Below are positions 8,806-18,969 of a DNA stretch of 25,508 nucleotides, piece by piece. Below the pieces are notes generated by a model that worked only from the letters and a program-made list of their open reading frames with translations, was not told the DNA's origin and did not search any database. The stretch is from NCBI GenBank assembly GCA_014885115.2, contig WKLE02001000.1:1-25508 (forward strand), in the 5' to 3' direction. This DNA is from Asterionellopsis glacialis (Eukaryota > Bacillariophyta > Plagiogrammaphyceae > Rhaphoneidales > Asterionellopsidaceae). A program made the position numbers and the translations under genes. Position 1 is the stretch's first letter, and every line of letters starts with the position of its first letter.

Positions 8806-11295
8806 ATGGGAAACTCAGCATCCGCATTGCCATATAGTATTGGAAATCAAGTGGGGAGTCCACAAGATCATGATGGTTGGGCATTCCATGAGGGTTCAAA
8901 GAAGGCTGATGGATCAGCTGTAAGTGTCTTTCAAGCCCATAAACCCACCATGGCCAAAACACCCTACGATGTCAAGTATTCCAGAGAATATCAAATTTTT
9001 CCTGCCTATCATCATTTTCAAAATTGTAAAAAATTACGGCATCCGTACATTTTAGCCGTTCAAGCCACGCTCGATACCGATTATCCCAATGGCGATGAAC
9101 CCAACTCCAGTGGAGCTGCCAATCCATCTCAACTTCAAGGTGCACAGGCTATGGCAACGACGGGTGATCTTATTGTGGTGACGGAACCATGTGTACCATT
9201 GCAAAAATGGCTTGCCACCAACCCCTCAAAAGAACAATTGGCATGGGGACTTCAATGCGTCGTAGAAGCATTGTCATTTCTTCACAATTCTGCCAAACTT
9301 TCTCATGGGAATGTATCACCTGCGTCCTTTTATGTCACTCCTGCGGGAGATGTGAAATTATGGAATTTTTCATTGGTGACTGCTATTGGTGTTGCGGATG
9401 GAGGTGGTGGACCGACCAAGTACTTTCGAGAATGGGAACATATCATTTGTCCCAATTCCTACCGTAGTCCGGAACGACGTGATGCACGATGGGAGGCTGT
9501 AGCAACATCAGCTGTACACTCCATGGATTCCTATTCCTTGGGAATTCTCATTGCCAATTGGTATGGTGGTGATGTACCACAACAATTACAAAAGGCGTTA
9601 CAACGATTGCAAACATCCTCACTCAAGGCACGTCCAAGACTTCAACCCTTATTGCGTTGTCCCATCTTTGATACACCCTACCGTACAGTACAAAAACAAT
9701 TGGAAGAATTTGCAGTGCAACCAGTGGAAAATAAAGTTGGATTTTGGCAGGGCTTACCGGACTTGCTTCAATCAAATAGTATCGATGAATCAGTTGCAAT
9801 CCACAAAGTGTTACCCACCATGAAACAAAGCATCATGACAATTACACAAAATGAAGCCATGATGTCACAAGATATGTACCGACGTGAATTATTGGCTATT
9901 TTGCCACCTTTGTTTTACATTGGGGAAAACTATTTAGCAAAGGATATTGCAGATCCAAATAAATTTGCTTCGGAAATGTCACCACTCATATCCAAATTAT
10001 TCCATGTGAATGATCGTGGTGTCCGTGGTGCCTTGTTGGGACGGACAAACCTGTACACAGCTCACTTGGACAAGAGTCAATTAAATTCATCTGTCTTTGA
10101 ACCCATGTGTTCTGGATTTTCGGATAGTTCTTCTGCGTTACGAGAATTAACCTTGAAGGCTACAATTACATTAGTTCCGTATTTGACACAACCAAACTTG
10201 GAGAAGCTATCACGCTATTTGGTACGACTCCAACAAGATCCAGAAAGTAGTATCCGCACAAACACAATCATCTTTATTGGAAAGCTTGCACCGCATTTAA
10301 CTGAAATTTCAAGGCAAAAAATGTTACTTCCAGCGTACGTACGTGCTATGAAGGATCCCTTTGATCCATGCCGGTTGGCAGCTATGAAGGCATTGCAAAC
10401 ATCCAAGGATTTATTTGATCCCGTTGGTATTGCTCAACAGGTCTTGCCGACTGTAACGCCATGTTTGTTGGATGCATCGGCAGATGTTCGTCGAGAATCA
10501 TTTGCATGTGTCGAAGCATGTTTGGTGGTACTAAAGAAAGAAGATGATCGTATGTCAGTGATTGAAGCTGAAAATGCACCCACCAGTGCTGGTGCCGGAG
10601 GAATGGGAATGACGGCCAGTGCTGGCGTTCCTGCCGCAACACCAAATACTTCACACGTAACTGGAGGACTCTCTGCTACGAAGAATGTGGCGTCTCACCC
10701 TCCGGCTCCAGCACCTGCTAGTGGTGGATACTTATCAGGATTTTCATCATGGATGTCATCTTCATCCTCTACAGCAGCAGCACCTGCGCCAGCTACAGCA
10801 TCATCAACAGCACCCTCAGCTCCTCCTGCACCAGCACCAGCAGCTTCAATTGTACCACAACCGCAATTTTCTTCCTTGGGATTGAATGATACCACCGCCG
10901 TAGGAGGAGGAGCATCAGGCGGTGACAACTTTGATGACGATGACGGTTGGGGTGATGAAGATGATATCAATTTTGGTGATACTCCAACCAAAGTTCAGAC
11001 TAGTAGCACCATTGGCAGTAGTCTGAGTGGATTCAAAGCAGCAGCACCTCCACCAAGTGCAAGCAATGCATGGTCAGAAGAAGAAGACTTTTTCAAATCA
11101 TTTGAATCAAAACCAGGGTCGAAATTAAGTGTAGGTGGTGTTCGATCTGCAAGTACCAAAGGCAAACTAATTACTCCCAAAACAACATCACTTGCTCAAC
11201 GTAAGACAGAAATGGCACAAAAGAAGGTTTTGAAACAAAAACCTGATATTACCAAGCTGACTTTGGACAACGATACGAACTGGGACGATTTTTAG
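8806..11295 (+). CDS. SCY1-like (SCYL) pseudokinase with HEAT-like repeats
   Basis: This is an intronless 829-aa frame. It opens MGNSAS, which fits an N-myristoylation site (Gly2, Ser6). Residues about 20-330 have the kinase-like fold seen in SCYL1/Cvm1-type proteins, but catalytic residues are missing. The VAIK strand reads VSVFQ, the catalytic-loop HRD is HGN (LSHGNVSPASF, about 166), and DFG is WNF (VKLWNFSL, about 182). Residues about 360-590 form HEAT-like helical repeats (LRELTLKATITLVPYL; SSIRTNTIIFIGKLAPHL). The Ala/Pro/Ser-rich linker is followed by acidic aromatic motifs: GWGDEDDINF, WSEEEDFFKSF and the extreme C-terminus NWDDF. SCYL1 relatives act in COPI and Golgi traffic, and in some lineages in tRNA export. 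The animal COPI-binding RKLNY tail is absent; the W/F-acidic motifs look more like adaptor- or appendage-binding peptides. The 3' end converges on AlaRS, with 178 bp between stops. Confidence 0.9.
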   Translation: MGNSASALPYSIGNQVGSPQDHDGWAFHEGSKKADGSAVSVFQAHKPTMAKTPYDVKYSREYQIFPAYHHFQNCKKLRHPYILAVQATLDTDYPNGDEPNSSGAANPSQLQGAQAMATTGDLIVVTEPCVPLQKWLATNPSKEQLAWGLQCVVEALSFLHNSAKLSHGNVSPASFYVTPAGDVKLWNFSLVTAIGVADGGGGPTKYFREWEHIICPNSYRSPERRDARWEAVATSAVHSMDSYSLGILIANWYGGDVPQQLQKALQRLQTSSLKARPRLQPLLRCPIFDTPYRTVQKQLEEFAVQPVENKVGFWQGLPDLLQSNSIDESVAIHKVLPTMKQSIMTITQNEAMMSQDMYRRELLAILPPLFYIGENYLAKDIADPNKFASEMSPLISKLFHVNDRGVRGALLGRTNLYTAHLDKSQLNSSVFEPMCSGFSDSSSALRELTLKATITLVPYLTQPNLEKLSRYLVRLQQDPESSIRTNTIIFIGKLAPHLTEISRQKMLLPAYVRAMKDPFDPCRLAAMKALQTSKDLFDPVGIAQQVLPTVTPCLLDASADVRRESFACVEACLVVLKKEDDRMSVIEAENAPTSAGAGGMGMTASAGVPAATPNTSHVTGGLSATKNVASHPPAPAPASGGYLSGFSSWMSSSSSTAAAPAPATASSTAPSAPPAPAPAASIVPQPQFSSLGLNDTTAVGGGASGGDNFDDDDGWGDEDDINFGDTPTKVQTSSTIGSSLSGFKAAAPPPSASNAWSEEEDFFKSFESKPGSKLSVGGVRSASTKGKLITPKTTSLAQRKTEMAQKKVLKQKPDITKLTLDNDTNWDDF

Positions 11296-11473
11296 AAACA
11301 ATACATACAGCAGCTCGAGGTGAAATTCATTTCTTTCGGATAATTGTAGCATTTGAAACAAATATTTTAATTAACTCTCTTTTTATTAAAAACACTTGAA
11401 CACAATCTTTTACGTATTTATTCCTTTCTTGGTTACTAAAAACTTTGCCACCTATCTTGTATTGTCCAATTAC

Positions 11474-14400
11474 CTAAAAACTTCTTGCTTTCTCCAAAAC
11501 GCCTTCGATATTACTGACGCCAGGAACATTGAATTGGGCCATATCCTTCTTTCCGCCACCCTTTCCGTTGGTTCCTTCAGTTGCAGCCAAGACCCAGGCC
11601 TTGCAGTCGACATCCTTCATGCCCTTTGGAGCACTGGCAATCACCATAAATCTATCGGCATCCTCATCGGCTGTTACAAGGAACAAGGCCTTATCCTTGA
11701 CCTTCTTACAGAAATTAGTGGCGACGGATTTGGCAACCTTACCATCGATGCCAAAGTCAAATCGGAAAACGACCTTGTTACCAGACGCTTCGGCGGCAGC
11801 AGCCACAGCTCCGTCTACGACTGCATTAGCTTGAGCAGCAGCCTTTTCTTTCTTGTAGGCCACGACCTTCTTTCCAAATCCTGCCAAAATATCACGAAAT
11901 TGAATCTTCTTTGCAGCGGAAATATCAAGAGAATCGAGTTCGATTGTAAGATCCTTAACGGCAGCTTCTAAGTCTTCTACCTTCATCTTGTCGGCATCTT
12001 CAATCTTGGCATTGAAGGCGTCGGCAGTAGCAATGGCATCCAGGGCATCCTTCTTGGTCACAGCAGTAATACGGCGAATTCCCTTGGCAATACCCTCTTC
12101 ACTCAACAAAACAAAGCCCTCTGCTTCACTAGTATTAGTAAGATGAGTACCACCACAGAATTCAATACTGTATCCACTCCAGGCAGCATCTTGAGGATTT
12201 TCAAGAATTTTAGTAACCTTTTCACTACCGACAGCCACAACACGGACAGGATCGGGATACTTCTCACCAAACACAGCACGGAGAGACGAAATTTGTTGTG
12301 CATCGGCAAGAGGTGCGACGTATGCATCAACTGGTACAGAGTTGGCAATCTGATCGCCACAAACCTTTTCTACAGCAGCCAATTGTTCCTTTGTAAGAGG
12401 TCCGTTCCAAGAGAAATCAAAACGCAACTTGCTCTCATCAACTTGAGATCCCTTCTGATCTACGCTCTGTGAAGATTTTTCTTCGGCTTCGTCGACAAGA
12501 ACCTTGTGCAAAGCAAAGTTTAGGACGTGCGTCATGGTGTGGTTGGAGGCAATAGGAGCCCGTCTGACGTAGTCTACTTTGCATGTGATGGTATCATTGA
12601 CAGAAACAGTACCTTCAGTGACTTCACCAACGTGCAAGACGAAACTTCCATAGAGCTGAACATTTTTCACACTAATGGTAGCCCCGGATGAACTTGTCAT
12701 GACACCAGTATCATAAAGTTGTCCACCCGCCTCGGCATAATAGCTTGTCTTATCGAGAACAATACCGATGGAACCATTTGCGGCAGTGATCGAATCAACA
12801 AATCCAATTTTATCCTCAGTTTCTCCACGTCCAATAAAAGCAGCCTTCACTGTGCAGCCCTCAAGATCCTGGTTCCAAACGTATTTCGCCGAGTCATCCG
12901 TGGGATCGATACCAAGACCAACAAGGTGAGCAGTCTGTTCTGCCACCAATCGCATATCCTTACCAGATCCACCACTCATCTTAGCCTGGTGAGCGGCAGC
13001 ACTCAATTCGTGTTCTTCTTGCATCTTAGCTTCAAATCCATCCTTGTCGAGGGTCATTCCCAACTCTTCACACATGAGCTCAGTCAAATCGACAGGGAAA
13101 CCCATACTGGTGTAGAGGAAGTGAGCATCGTCACCAGGGAAAACCTTATCTTCACATTTCTCGGCGAGGTCCTTGAAGTGTTTCAAACCCTTATCAAGTG
13201 TACGCGAAAAGGACTTCTCTTCATCCATAATAATGTCCCTAATAAGGTCTTGCTTTTCCAAAAGCTCAGGGAATGTTTTACCCATAAGATCGCCTACTGT
13301 TGGGATGAGCTTGGAGAAGAATCCAAGTTCAGCACCCAAGTTTTGTCGTCCGTATCGTACAGCACGACGCAATACACGACGAAGGACGTATCCACGTCCA
13401 TCGTTACTGGGGACAGCACCATCCGCAATAGCAAATGACAAAGTACGGATGTGATCAGCCACAACACGGTAGGCCATATCGACATATCCTTCATCCTCTT
13501 CACCGACCTTTCCGCTGTAGGGTCTAGCACCAGTCTCCTTCTGAATGGCATCAAAGATGGGCAAGAAAATGTCTGTGTCGTAGTTCGAATCGACACCCTG
13601 AAGGATACTGGTGAGACGTTCGAATCCCATACCTGTATCAACATGTTGGGCAGGCAACTTTCTTAAGCTGCCATCAGCCTCCCGATTGTATTGAATAAAC
13701 ACGTTGTTCCAGATTTCAATCACATCTGGCAAATCGGCATTCACAAGAGACGCAGCATCACGTCCGCCAATGCGGTCATAGTGGATTTCGGTACAAGGTC
13801 CACAAGGTCCTGTAGCACCCATTTCCCAAAAATTGTCCTTGGCATCAAAGGGGAGGACACGGTCAGCGGGAAGGTACTTGAGCCAGATATCCCTAGCTTC
13901 CGTATCTGCAGGAGAAGATTCATCACCACCAAAGTAGGTAGCATACAGACGAGATGTATCGAGTTTGAACTCCTCAGTAAGGCATTTCCATGCCATCTCA
14001 ATCGCGCCCTCCTTGAAGTAATCACCAAACGACCTTTCATTACATAGGTACAAAGTTTAAGATGAGAAATAAATAAGACGAGATCGAGATGGAATCCAAA
14101 TTACGAAACCTTGATACCGAATATTTTTATTAAAAGGATGCACAAATTTGACTCACCAGTTACCAAGCATCTCAAAGAAGGTATGATGGTAGACATCTTT
14201 TCCAACGTCATCAAGATCATTGTGCTTTCCTCCGGCACGGATACATTTTTGACTATTGACAGCGCGCTTGAGTTTACTCATCTCAAGGTTAGGATCACAT
14301 GTTCCAAGAAATAAGGGCTTGTATTGGTTCATACCGGCATTGGCAAAGAGAAGGGTGGGATCGTCATGGGGAACACAAGGACTACTTGCCCAGAAGGTAT

Positions 14401-14482
14401 GGCCATGCTTCTCGGCGAAAAAGTCAATGAAAGTCTGGCGGACCTTGTCCATGGGCCATTCTAGTTCTTTATCGTCCGACAT
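11474..14482 (-). CDS. Cytosolic-type alanyl-tRNA synthetase, two exons
   Basis: Exon 1 is 14482-14157 and exon 2 is 14033-11474. The 123-nt phase-2 intron (GTGAGT donor, AAAG acceptor) restores the conserved GNWSFGDYFK. The product is 961 aa, normal for eukaryotic AlaRS. It charges tRNA-Ala and edits mischarged Ser/Gly. Seen: class II motif 1 around [20 protein letters not shown]; motif 2 around [19 protein letters not shown]; and motif 3 [20 protein letters not shown]. The editing domain has the zinc ligands in [12 protein letters not shown] (about 607) and [15 protein letters not shown] (about 733). A C-terminal C-Ala/DHHA1 domain contains [10 protein letters not shown]. The N-terminus [10 protein letters not shown] lacks a bipartite plastid or mitochondrial presequence, so this copy is probably cytosolic. 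Alternative upstream starts serving organelles cannot be excluded, because they are known in some eukaryotes. Confidence 0.96.
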
Positions 14483-15367
14483 TTTTCTTTAGGGTCAAAC
14501 GTAACGATGGTCACTCGAGCCTAAAGTGTGTGTACGATATAGTTTAGTCCTGCCTCGGGGGAAGCAATCGACTGAAACAGTTGTTGGATATGATCCACGT
14601 CTCTAGCTGTTGACAGGAACAGATCAAAACAGATATCAAAAAGATGACAAGCAACGCAAGAAAACCCACTACTAGCAAAACAGAATCCGGACAGAACAAA
14701 AATACCTGTACGAAATTCGTATGTTTGTCCATGTTGTCCCTACGATGCTCAATACGGGAACGAGAGTTCTGTAGACTAGTGCAAACGAGGTTTGTCATCC
14801 TTTCGTTTTCAGTTTTACGGTAGTTCCACCTGGATTGGATCTAATTAACTCTAACTCTAGACTCTTTTGAGACATACACTGTGGACCACAAAAGGGTGGA
14901 TCACAGCCCAAGCTCGGGGCAAAGCGCGTCTTAAACTTCAACTTTTCCATAGTGGCTAAGACATTGGACAGTACCGGGTACATATTGTTACCAGGTACAG
15001 ATCGAACCGCACTCGCCGGTAAATACGTGTTCCCTCTTGAAATCTACGTCCTAATTACTTAGGCGCTCTCCCACCACTGTCTGTCAGTCATCTCACTCCG
15101 TTCGTGTCTGTACCAGTGGTATTCCTACATGCATATTTTAGAGTTTTGCTCAGGTTATGTTGTCTCTCTCCACTGATTGCTCGGTCTGGGAAGCTTCTCG
15201 TAGACGCATGAGAGGGTCTCTCAACTCGAGACGAGAACCTGCCAGAGCTGTAAATTTCTCTAGTAAAGGAGCCATCACCTTCAATTTGAAGAGCTTTATC
15301 AGGAACTCTTTACTCAAGGGAAGCCAAACCTTCTGTTAGGTCCTCGTGCCAGTACACCACAGCAATC
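14483..15367. promoter_or_regulatory. Divergent intergenic region between AlaRS and PA2G4, with an upstream ORF
   Basis: This holds the promoters of two divergent translation-linked genes. GTAC words cluster at 14971-14998 and one more GTACC lies near 15110. A plus-strand ATG at 15157 opens a 60-codon frame closing at 15339, 28 bases before the PA2G4 ATG; it would be an upstream ORF if transcription starts before it. Two small minus-strand frames (14544-14798, 14795-14983) overlap by four bases. One has a hydrophobic run, but neither resembles a known protein and I do not call them genes. Confidence 0.45.
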
Positions 15368-17209
15368 ATGAGCAGCGACGAAGAAAGCATTGTCGACGAA
15401 GTCGAGGAAGAAGAACTCACAGACCTCTCCAACAGTGATGTCTGCACCAAGTATCAAGAAGCTTCCAAGATTGTAAACTTGGCCTTGAGTGGATTGGTTC
15501 AGCAATGTGTTCCCGGTGCCAAAATTATCGATCTTTGCCAGGTGAGTCGTTTTATTTAGATGCGCAAGATCTTTTTTTTACATTTCCTTCAAAAATCTGT
15601 TAGCTCACTTTTGTTCCTATTCCATTTGTATGGTATGTTTGCCTTCGTCTATATTATTACAATACTTCCGTTCTATTTCCAATAGTTTGGTACCACTGTG
15701 ATGGAAACGCAATCAGCCAAACTTTACACCAAGAAAGTTGATGGTGCTGTTGTCGAGCGTGGGGTTGCCTTTCCCGTCTGCATCTCCGTGAACGAAGTTG
15801 TTTGCAACCACTCGCCCCTTGCATCCGAAGAATTGGTAAGTTTCATGTCATTGCGCTCTTGGATAAAATGGTGCATCAATCAGAACCATCATTTCATACA
15901 ATCAATCCTGTGGGGGTCGTTACCAAGTGGGCCACGATCGCGCGCCGTATTTTAAACTCCCTGCTGTATTCCAATGGCGGCGGAGTGGGCTCGCTCTGAC
16001 TGGCACGCAGACCTATTTGAAAACTATCAGGTAGAATAAATCACCTCATTTTGAGGGAGAAAAGGATGGTTGATCGCCCTGTTTTTCTCTGGAAAGATGG
16101 GGCCGATCCTGTCGGTTTCTCGGTATCATCCGTCTCCTAGTGACGCGTTCTTCTTCATCATTCGTGGTGGTTGCTTTAGACCCTCTGTTTTCATGGTCGC
16201 ATGGTCTGTTGTTGCTTTCATGGGGATATAAGAAGATACCAGACATTCCTTCTACGTTCTCTGAATTTAAATCACAAACACATCATGATTCTAATTTTTT
16301 ATTTACTTCATGTTCTCGTGTCTTTTGGATAAATAGGAACCATTAAAGGCCGGCGATATTGTCAAGATTGACTTGGGATGTCACATTGATGGATACATTT
16401 CCGTTGCAGCTCACACTCTCGTCGTGGCTGAATCTCCCGATAAGCCCGCCGAAGCCAGCGAGGAGCTTGGAAATGTTGCTAATGCTGCCTATAATGCTAT
16501 GCTTGTTGCCGCTGCCTCCATCAAGGCTGGCGCCACGAATCGTGATGTCACCGCTGCTGTTTCCCGTGTTGCAGAAGCCTACGGTGTGAACCCCATTTCC
16601 AGTGTTAGAATGCACCAAATGAAACGTTATGTGATGGACGGTGTCAAGGAGGTCGCCTTGAAGGAGCCCACTCCTGAAGACCTCGAAGAGGGCGATGAAA
16701 AGGTTCCCGATTGCACCTTTGAACAGGCTGAAGTTTATGCCGTCGATGTGGCCTTGAGTACTGGTGATGGCAAGGCCAAGCCCAGTGAGCTTAGAACAAC
16801 TGTGTTCAAGAGGAATGTAGAGATCAACTACAAGCTCAAGATGAAGGCATCTCGTGCAGTCTTGACCGAAGTCGACAAAAAATTCCCCACTCTTCCCTTT
16901 ACGTTGCGTCATTTTGAGGATGAGAGGCAGGCACGTATGGGTATTACCGAGAATGTGTCACATGGTTTGTTGAACCCCTATCCTTCGTTGATTGAAAAGA
17001 CAGGTACGGTCGCTCACTTCAAGTGTACCGTCCTATTGCTGCCTTCTGGAACTTCCCGCGTTACTGGATTGGAATTGCCCGAATATTTCAAAACTACCAA
17101 GGAGCCTGATGAGGAAACAGCCAAGATTTTGACCGCCATTGCCGAGGCTGCTGCCAAGAAGGCAAAGAAGAAGGCCGCCAAGAAAAAGAAGAAGAAGGCC
17201 AGTGCATAA
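15368..17209 (+). CDS. PA2G4: Proliferation-associated protein 2G4 / EBP1-like (methionine-aminopeptidase fold), three exons
   Basis: Exons 15368-15541, 15686-15835 and 16337-17209 join in phase 0, giving 398 aa, close to the usual length of about 394. Introns are 144 and 501 nt. Key stretches are FGTTVMETQSAKLYTKKVDG, AFPVCISVNEVVCNHSPLAS, KAGDIVKIDLGCHIDGYI and VTGLELPEYFKT near the end. The fold is that of methionine aminopeptidase 2. The strand carrying the second metal-binding Asp reads YISVAAHTLVV, with no Asp, so the protein should be enzymatically dead, as in known EBP1. The tail is almost pure Lys/Ala (KKAKKKAAKKKKKKASA), fitting RNA or ribosome binding. Family members sit at the 60S tunnel exit and influence growth. 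The N-terminus MSSDEESIVDEVEEEELTD is acidic. It is convergent with the SCP2 gene (109 bp between stops). Confidence 0.95.
15836..16336 (+). other. Unusually long second intron of the PA2G4 gene
   Basis: At 501 nt this intron is about four times longer than the other introns in the window (98-144 nt). It begins GTAAGTTT and ends AAATAG. It is fairly GC-balanced in the first 350 bases and AT-rich near the acceptor. I looked for a box C/D snoRNA (TGATGA followed by CTGA) on the sense strand and did not find a convincing pair. No coding frame resembling a known protein is present. Confidence 0.7.
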
Positions 17210-17318
17210 ATGAGGCATCAAGGAGTAATTTATTTAATTTAGAAAGAAAGGGGTGCATCTTTCCTACATCCATCTACTTGACTGAACTTGAACGAAAAAA
17301 TAATGTGTGACTGATTTT

Positions 17319-17666
17319 TCAAAGTTTACTGCGTGGCAAACATTTTCTAGTGGCCGCAACGACAAAAGTTAATTTCATTGCCAATCCCATATTGCCTTTC
17401 ACTCTTATTTTTCTTCTGAGAAACGCCTGTTGAGGAGTTAGCTTTTTGGTTAACAAATCTTGCATAACCTGAAGTGTTGCTATTACTGTGAGATCGGCTC
17501 CCTTCATTTTTTCTTTCTTTAGAGTCAAGTTTTTTGCGTCAAGTGCCCATGCTACTCCGTCGACAACAAAGACCACCGAAGCGTTGAACTTCTTTTTCAA
17601 ATTTTCCCCGCTAGAGCCTTCCAAGGCTTGTGTCATTGCTGCGTATATTTCTTCCTTGCTGGCCAT
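17319..17666 (-). CDS. Single-domain SCP2-type sterol carrier protein with peroxisomal targeting signal
   Basis: The product is 115 aa from ATG 17666 (MASKEEIYAAM); the frame is open three codons further up, but without an ATG. The protein is one SCP2 domain: an N-terminal helix, KKKFNASVVFVVDGVAWALD, then KGADLTVIATLQVMQDLLTK, the hallmark KLTPQQAFLRRKIRVKGNMG, and a closing helix. It ends PRSKL; the final SKL is a canonical PTS1, so import into peroxisomes is expected. SCP2 domains bind sterols, fatty acids and acyl-CoAs in a hydrophobic tunnel and pass them to oxidising enzymes. In animals the domain is often fused to a thiolase or multifunctional enzyme; here it stands alone. It is divergent from the uS7 gene, with 501 bp between starts. 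Confidence 0.93.
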   Translation of the reverse strand: MASKEEIYAAMTQALEGSSGENLKKKFNASVVFVVDGVAWALDAKNLTLKKEKMKGADLTVIATLQVMQDLLTKKLTPQQAFLRRKIRVKGNMGLAMKLTFVVAATRKCLPRSKL

Positions 17667-18167
17667 GGTGAACACTACAACCTACAACGTGTGGTTTTGT
17701 CTCGTTACTCGTCTGTTGGAAAAGCAAACTTGTACTTGGAACTTGGAAGCATCTCTCGGCAACAAACGTCTGTGAGCTGTCTTCGCGTGTAAAATTTCCA
17801 ACGTGAGGTTGGCTGTCTTCCTGTTGACCAGGAATTTTTCCCATTAAATAAGAAATTAAAGAAAATTACCTGTATTGAAGAAAAACAAATTCTTTTTTTT
17901 TAAAACAAGAACTCTCCTCCTTCGCGCCGCGCAAGAGTTATAAAGAGAAGCAGCAGCACAGAGTCTCTTCCGGTAGCTAGTAATGACTGTGAATAGACGA
18001 GAAGTGATTAAGTCTGTCTTTCTACCTCTATGCGTACGAAATGTTGATACCAGTTGCTACGTTGAAAATTCTCAGTAAAGAGTATCTGTGAAGTCCGAGA
18101 GCCGCAAGCAACTCGAAAGCCACTGCACGGAAGTAAACCAAGGAGTTATAAGGAGACGAAATTCACG
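17667..18167. promoter_or_regulatory. Divergent promoter region between SCP2 and uS7/RPS5 genes
   Basis: This is shared upstream DNA of two divergent genes. A TATAAAG at 17939-17945, preceded by a GC-rich stretch (CTTCGCGCCGCGC), points toward the uS7 gene. A start about 30 bases downstream would give a 5' UTR of roughly 190 nt. T- and A-rich tracts lie at 17850-17910. I see no gene here. Confidence 0.4.
17939..17945 (+). promoter_or_regulatory. Candidate TATA box of the uS7/RPS5 gene
   Basis: TATAAAG lies 223 bases before the uS7 ATG, just after a GC-rich stretch. The call rests on sequence match and position only, and the transcription start was not observed. Confidence 0.3.
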
Positions 18168-18969
18168 ATGGCTGACGTTGAAGAAACACCCGTTGAAGAG
18201 ACCTACGAAGAAGAAGTCGCCGAGGAAGTCGTCGCCGAGGAGGAAGAGGACTATGTCGTCGAGGGAACTGCCACTGAAGTGAAACTTTTCGGAAAGTGGT
18301 CTTTCGCCGACATTGAGATCCGCGACATCTCTCTCGAGGTGAGTTTCTTGTGGTCTTTGGAGGGTTCGACTTAGTCAAACAGTGGTGGAAATGTGTGTTT
18401 GATAGCATGACGCGATGAGAAATCTGTACTCACCTGAATTTTTCGTTATTATTGTTCCACAGGATTACATTGCATGCAAGGGAGACCATGCTACCTTTTT
18501 GCCCCACACTGCTGGACGTTACCAAAAGAAGCGTTTCCGCAAGGCTTCCTGCCCAATTGTTGAACGTCTTGCATGCTGCCTTATGAAAAAGGGACGTAAC
18601 GCCGGAAAGAAGCTTATGGCCGTCCGTATTGTCCAACACACTCTCGAAATCATCCACCTTTTGACTGACCAAAACCCCATCCAAGTTGTTGTTGATGCCA
18701 TCATCAACTCTGGACCACGCGAAGATTCCACTCGTGTTGGTGGTGCTGGTGTTGTCAGGAGACAGGCTGTTGACATGTCTCCCTTCCGTCGAGTCAACTA
18801 CGCCCTCTACTTGCTTGCCACAGGTGCTCGTGAGGCTTCCTTCCGCAACCTTAAGACCATGTCTGAGTGCCTTGCCGAAGAACTTATCAACGCTGCCCGT
18901 GGTTCTTCTAACTCATACGCCATCAAGAAGAAGGATGAAATTGAACGTGTGTCCAAGTCTAACCGTTAA
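18168..18969 (+). CDS. RPS5: 40S ribosomal protein uS7 (RPS5), two exons
   Basis: Exons 18168-18338 and 18463-18969 join in phase 0 across a 124-nt intron (GTGAGT..CACAG), giving 225 aa. uS7 binds the head of the small subunit near the mRNA exit and E site. The core matches throughout: [79 protein letters not shown] and the classic C-terminus [12 protein letters not shown]. An extremely acidic N-terminal extension (about residues 3-32, mostly Glu and Val) precedes the core and makes it about 20 residues longer than animal RPS5. An AATAAA at 18973-18978, just after the stop, may help 3'-end formation. Confidence 0.97.

Noticed and set aside
12719..13438. 239-codon open frame antisense to AlaRS
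   Set aside because: Its position matches the complement of conserved AlaRS codons and its translation shows no domain; a shadow frame.
14544..14983. Two small minus-strand frames, one with a hydrophobic run, overlapping by four bases
   Set aside because: No recognisable family, and the upper one begins inside a GTAC-rich low-complexity stretch; likely promoter or 5' UTR of AlaRS.
15836..16336. Possible intron-hosted box C/D snoRNA in PA2G4
   Set aside because: No sense-strand TGATGA with a properly placed CTGA; the TGATGA-like words are antisense.
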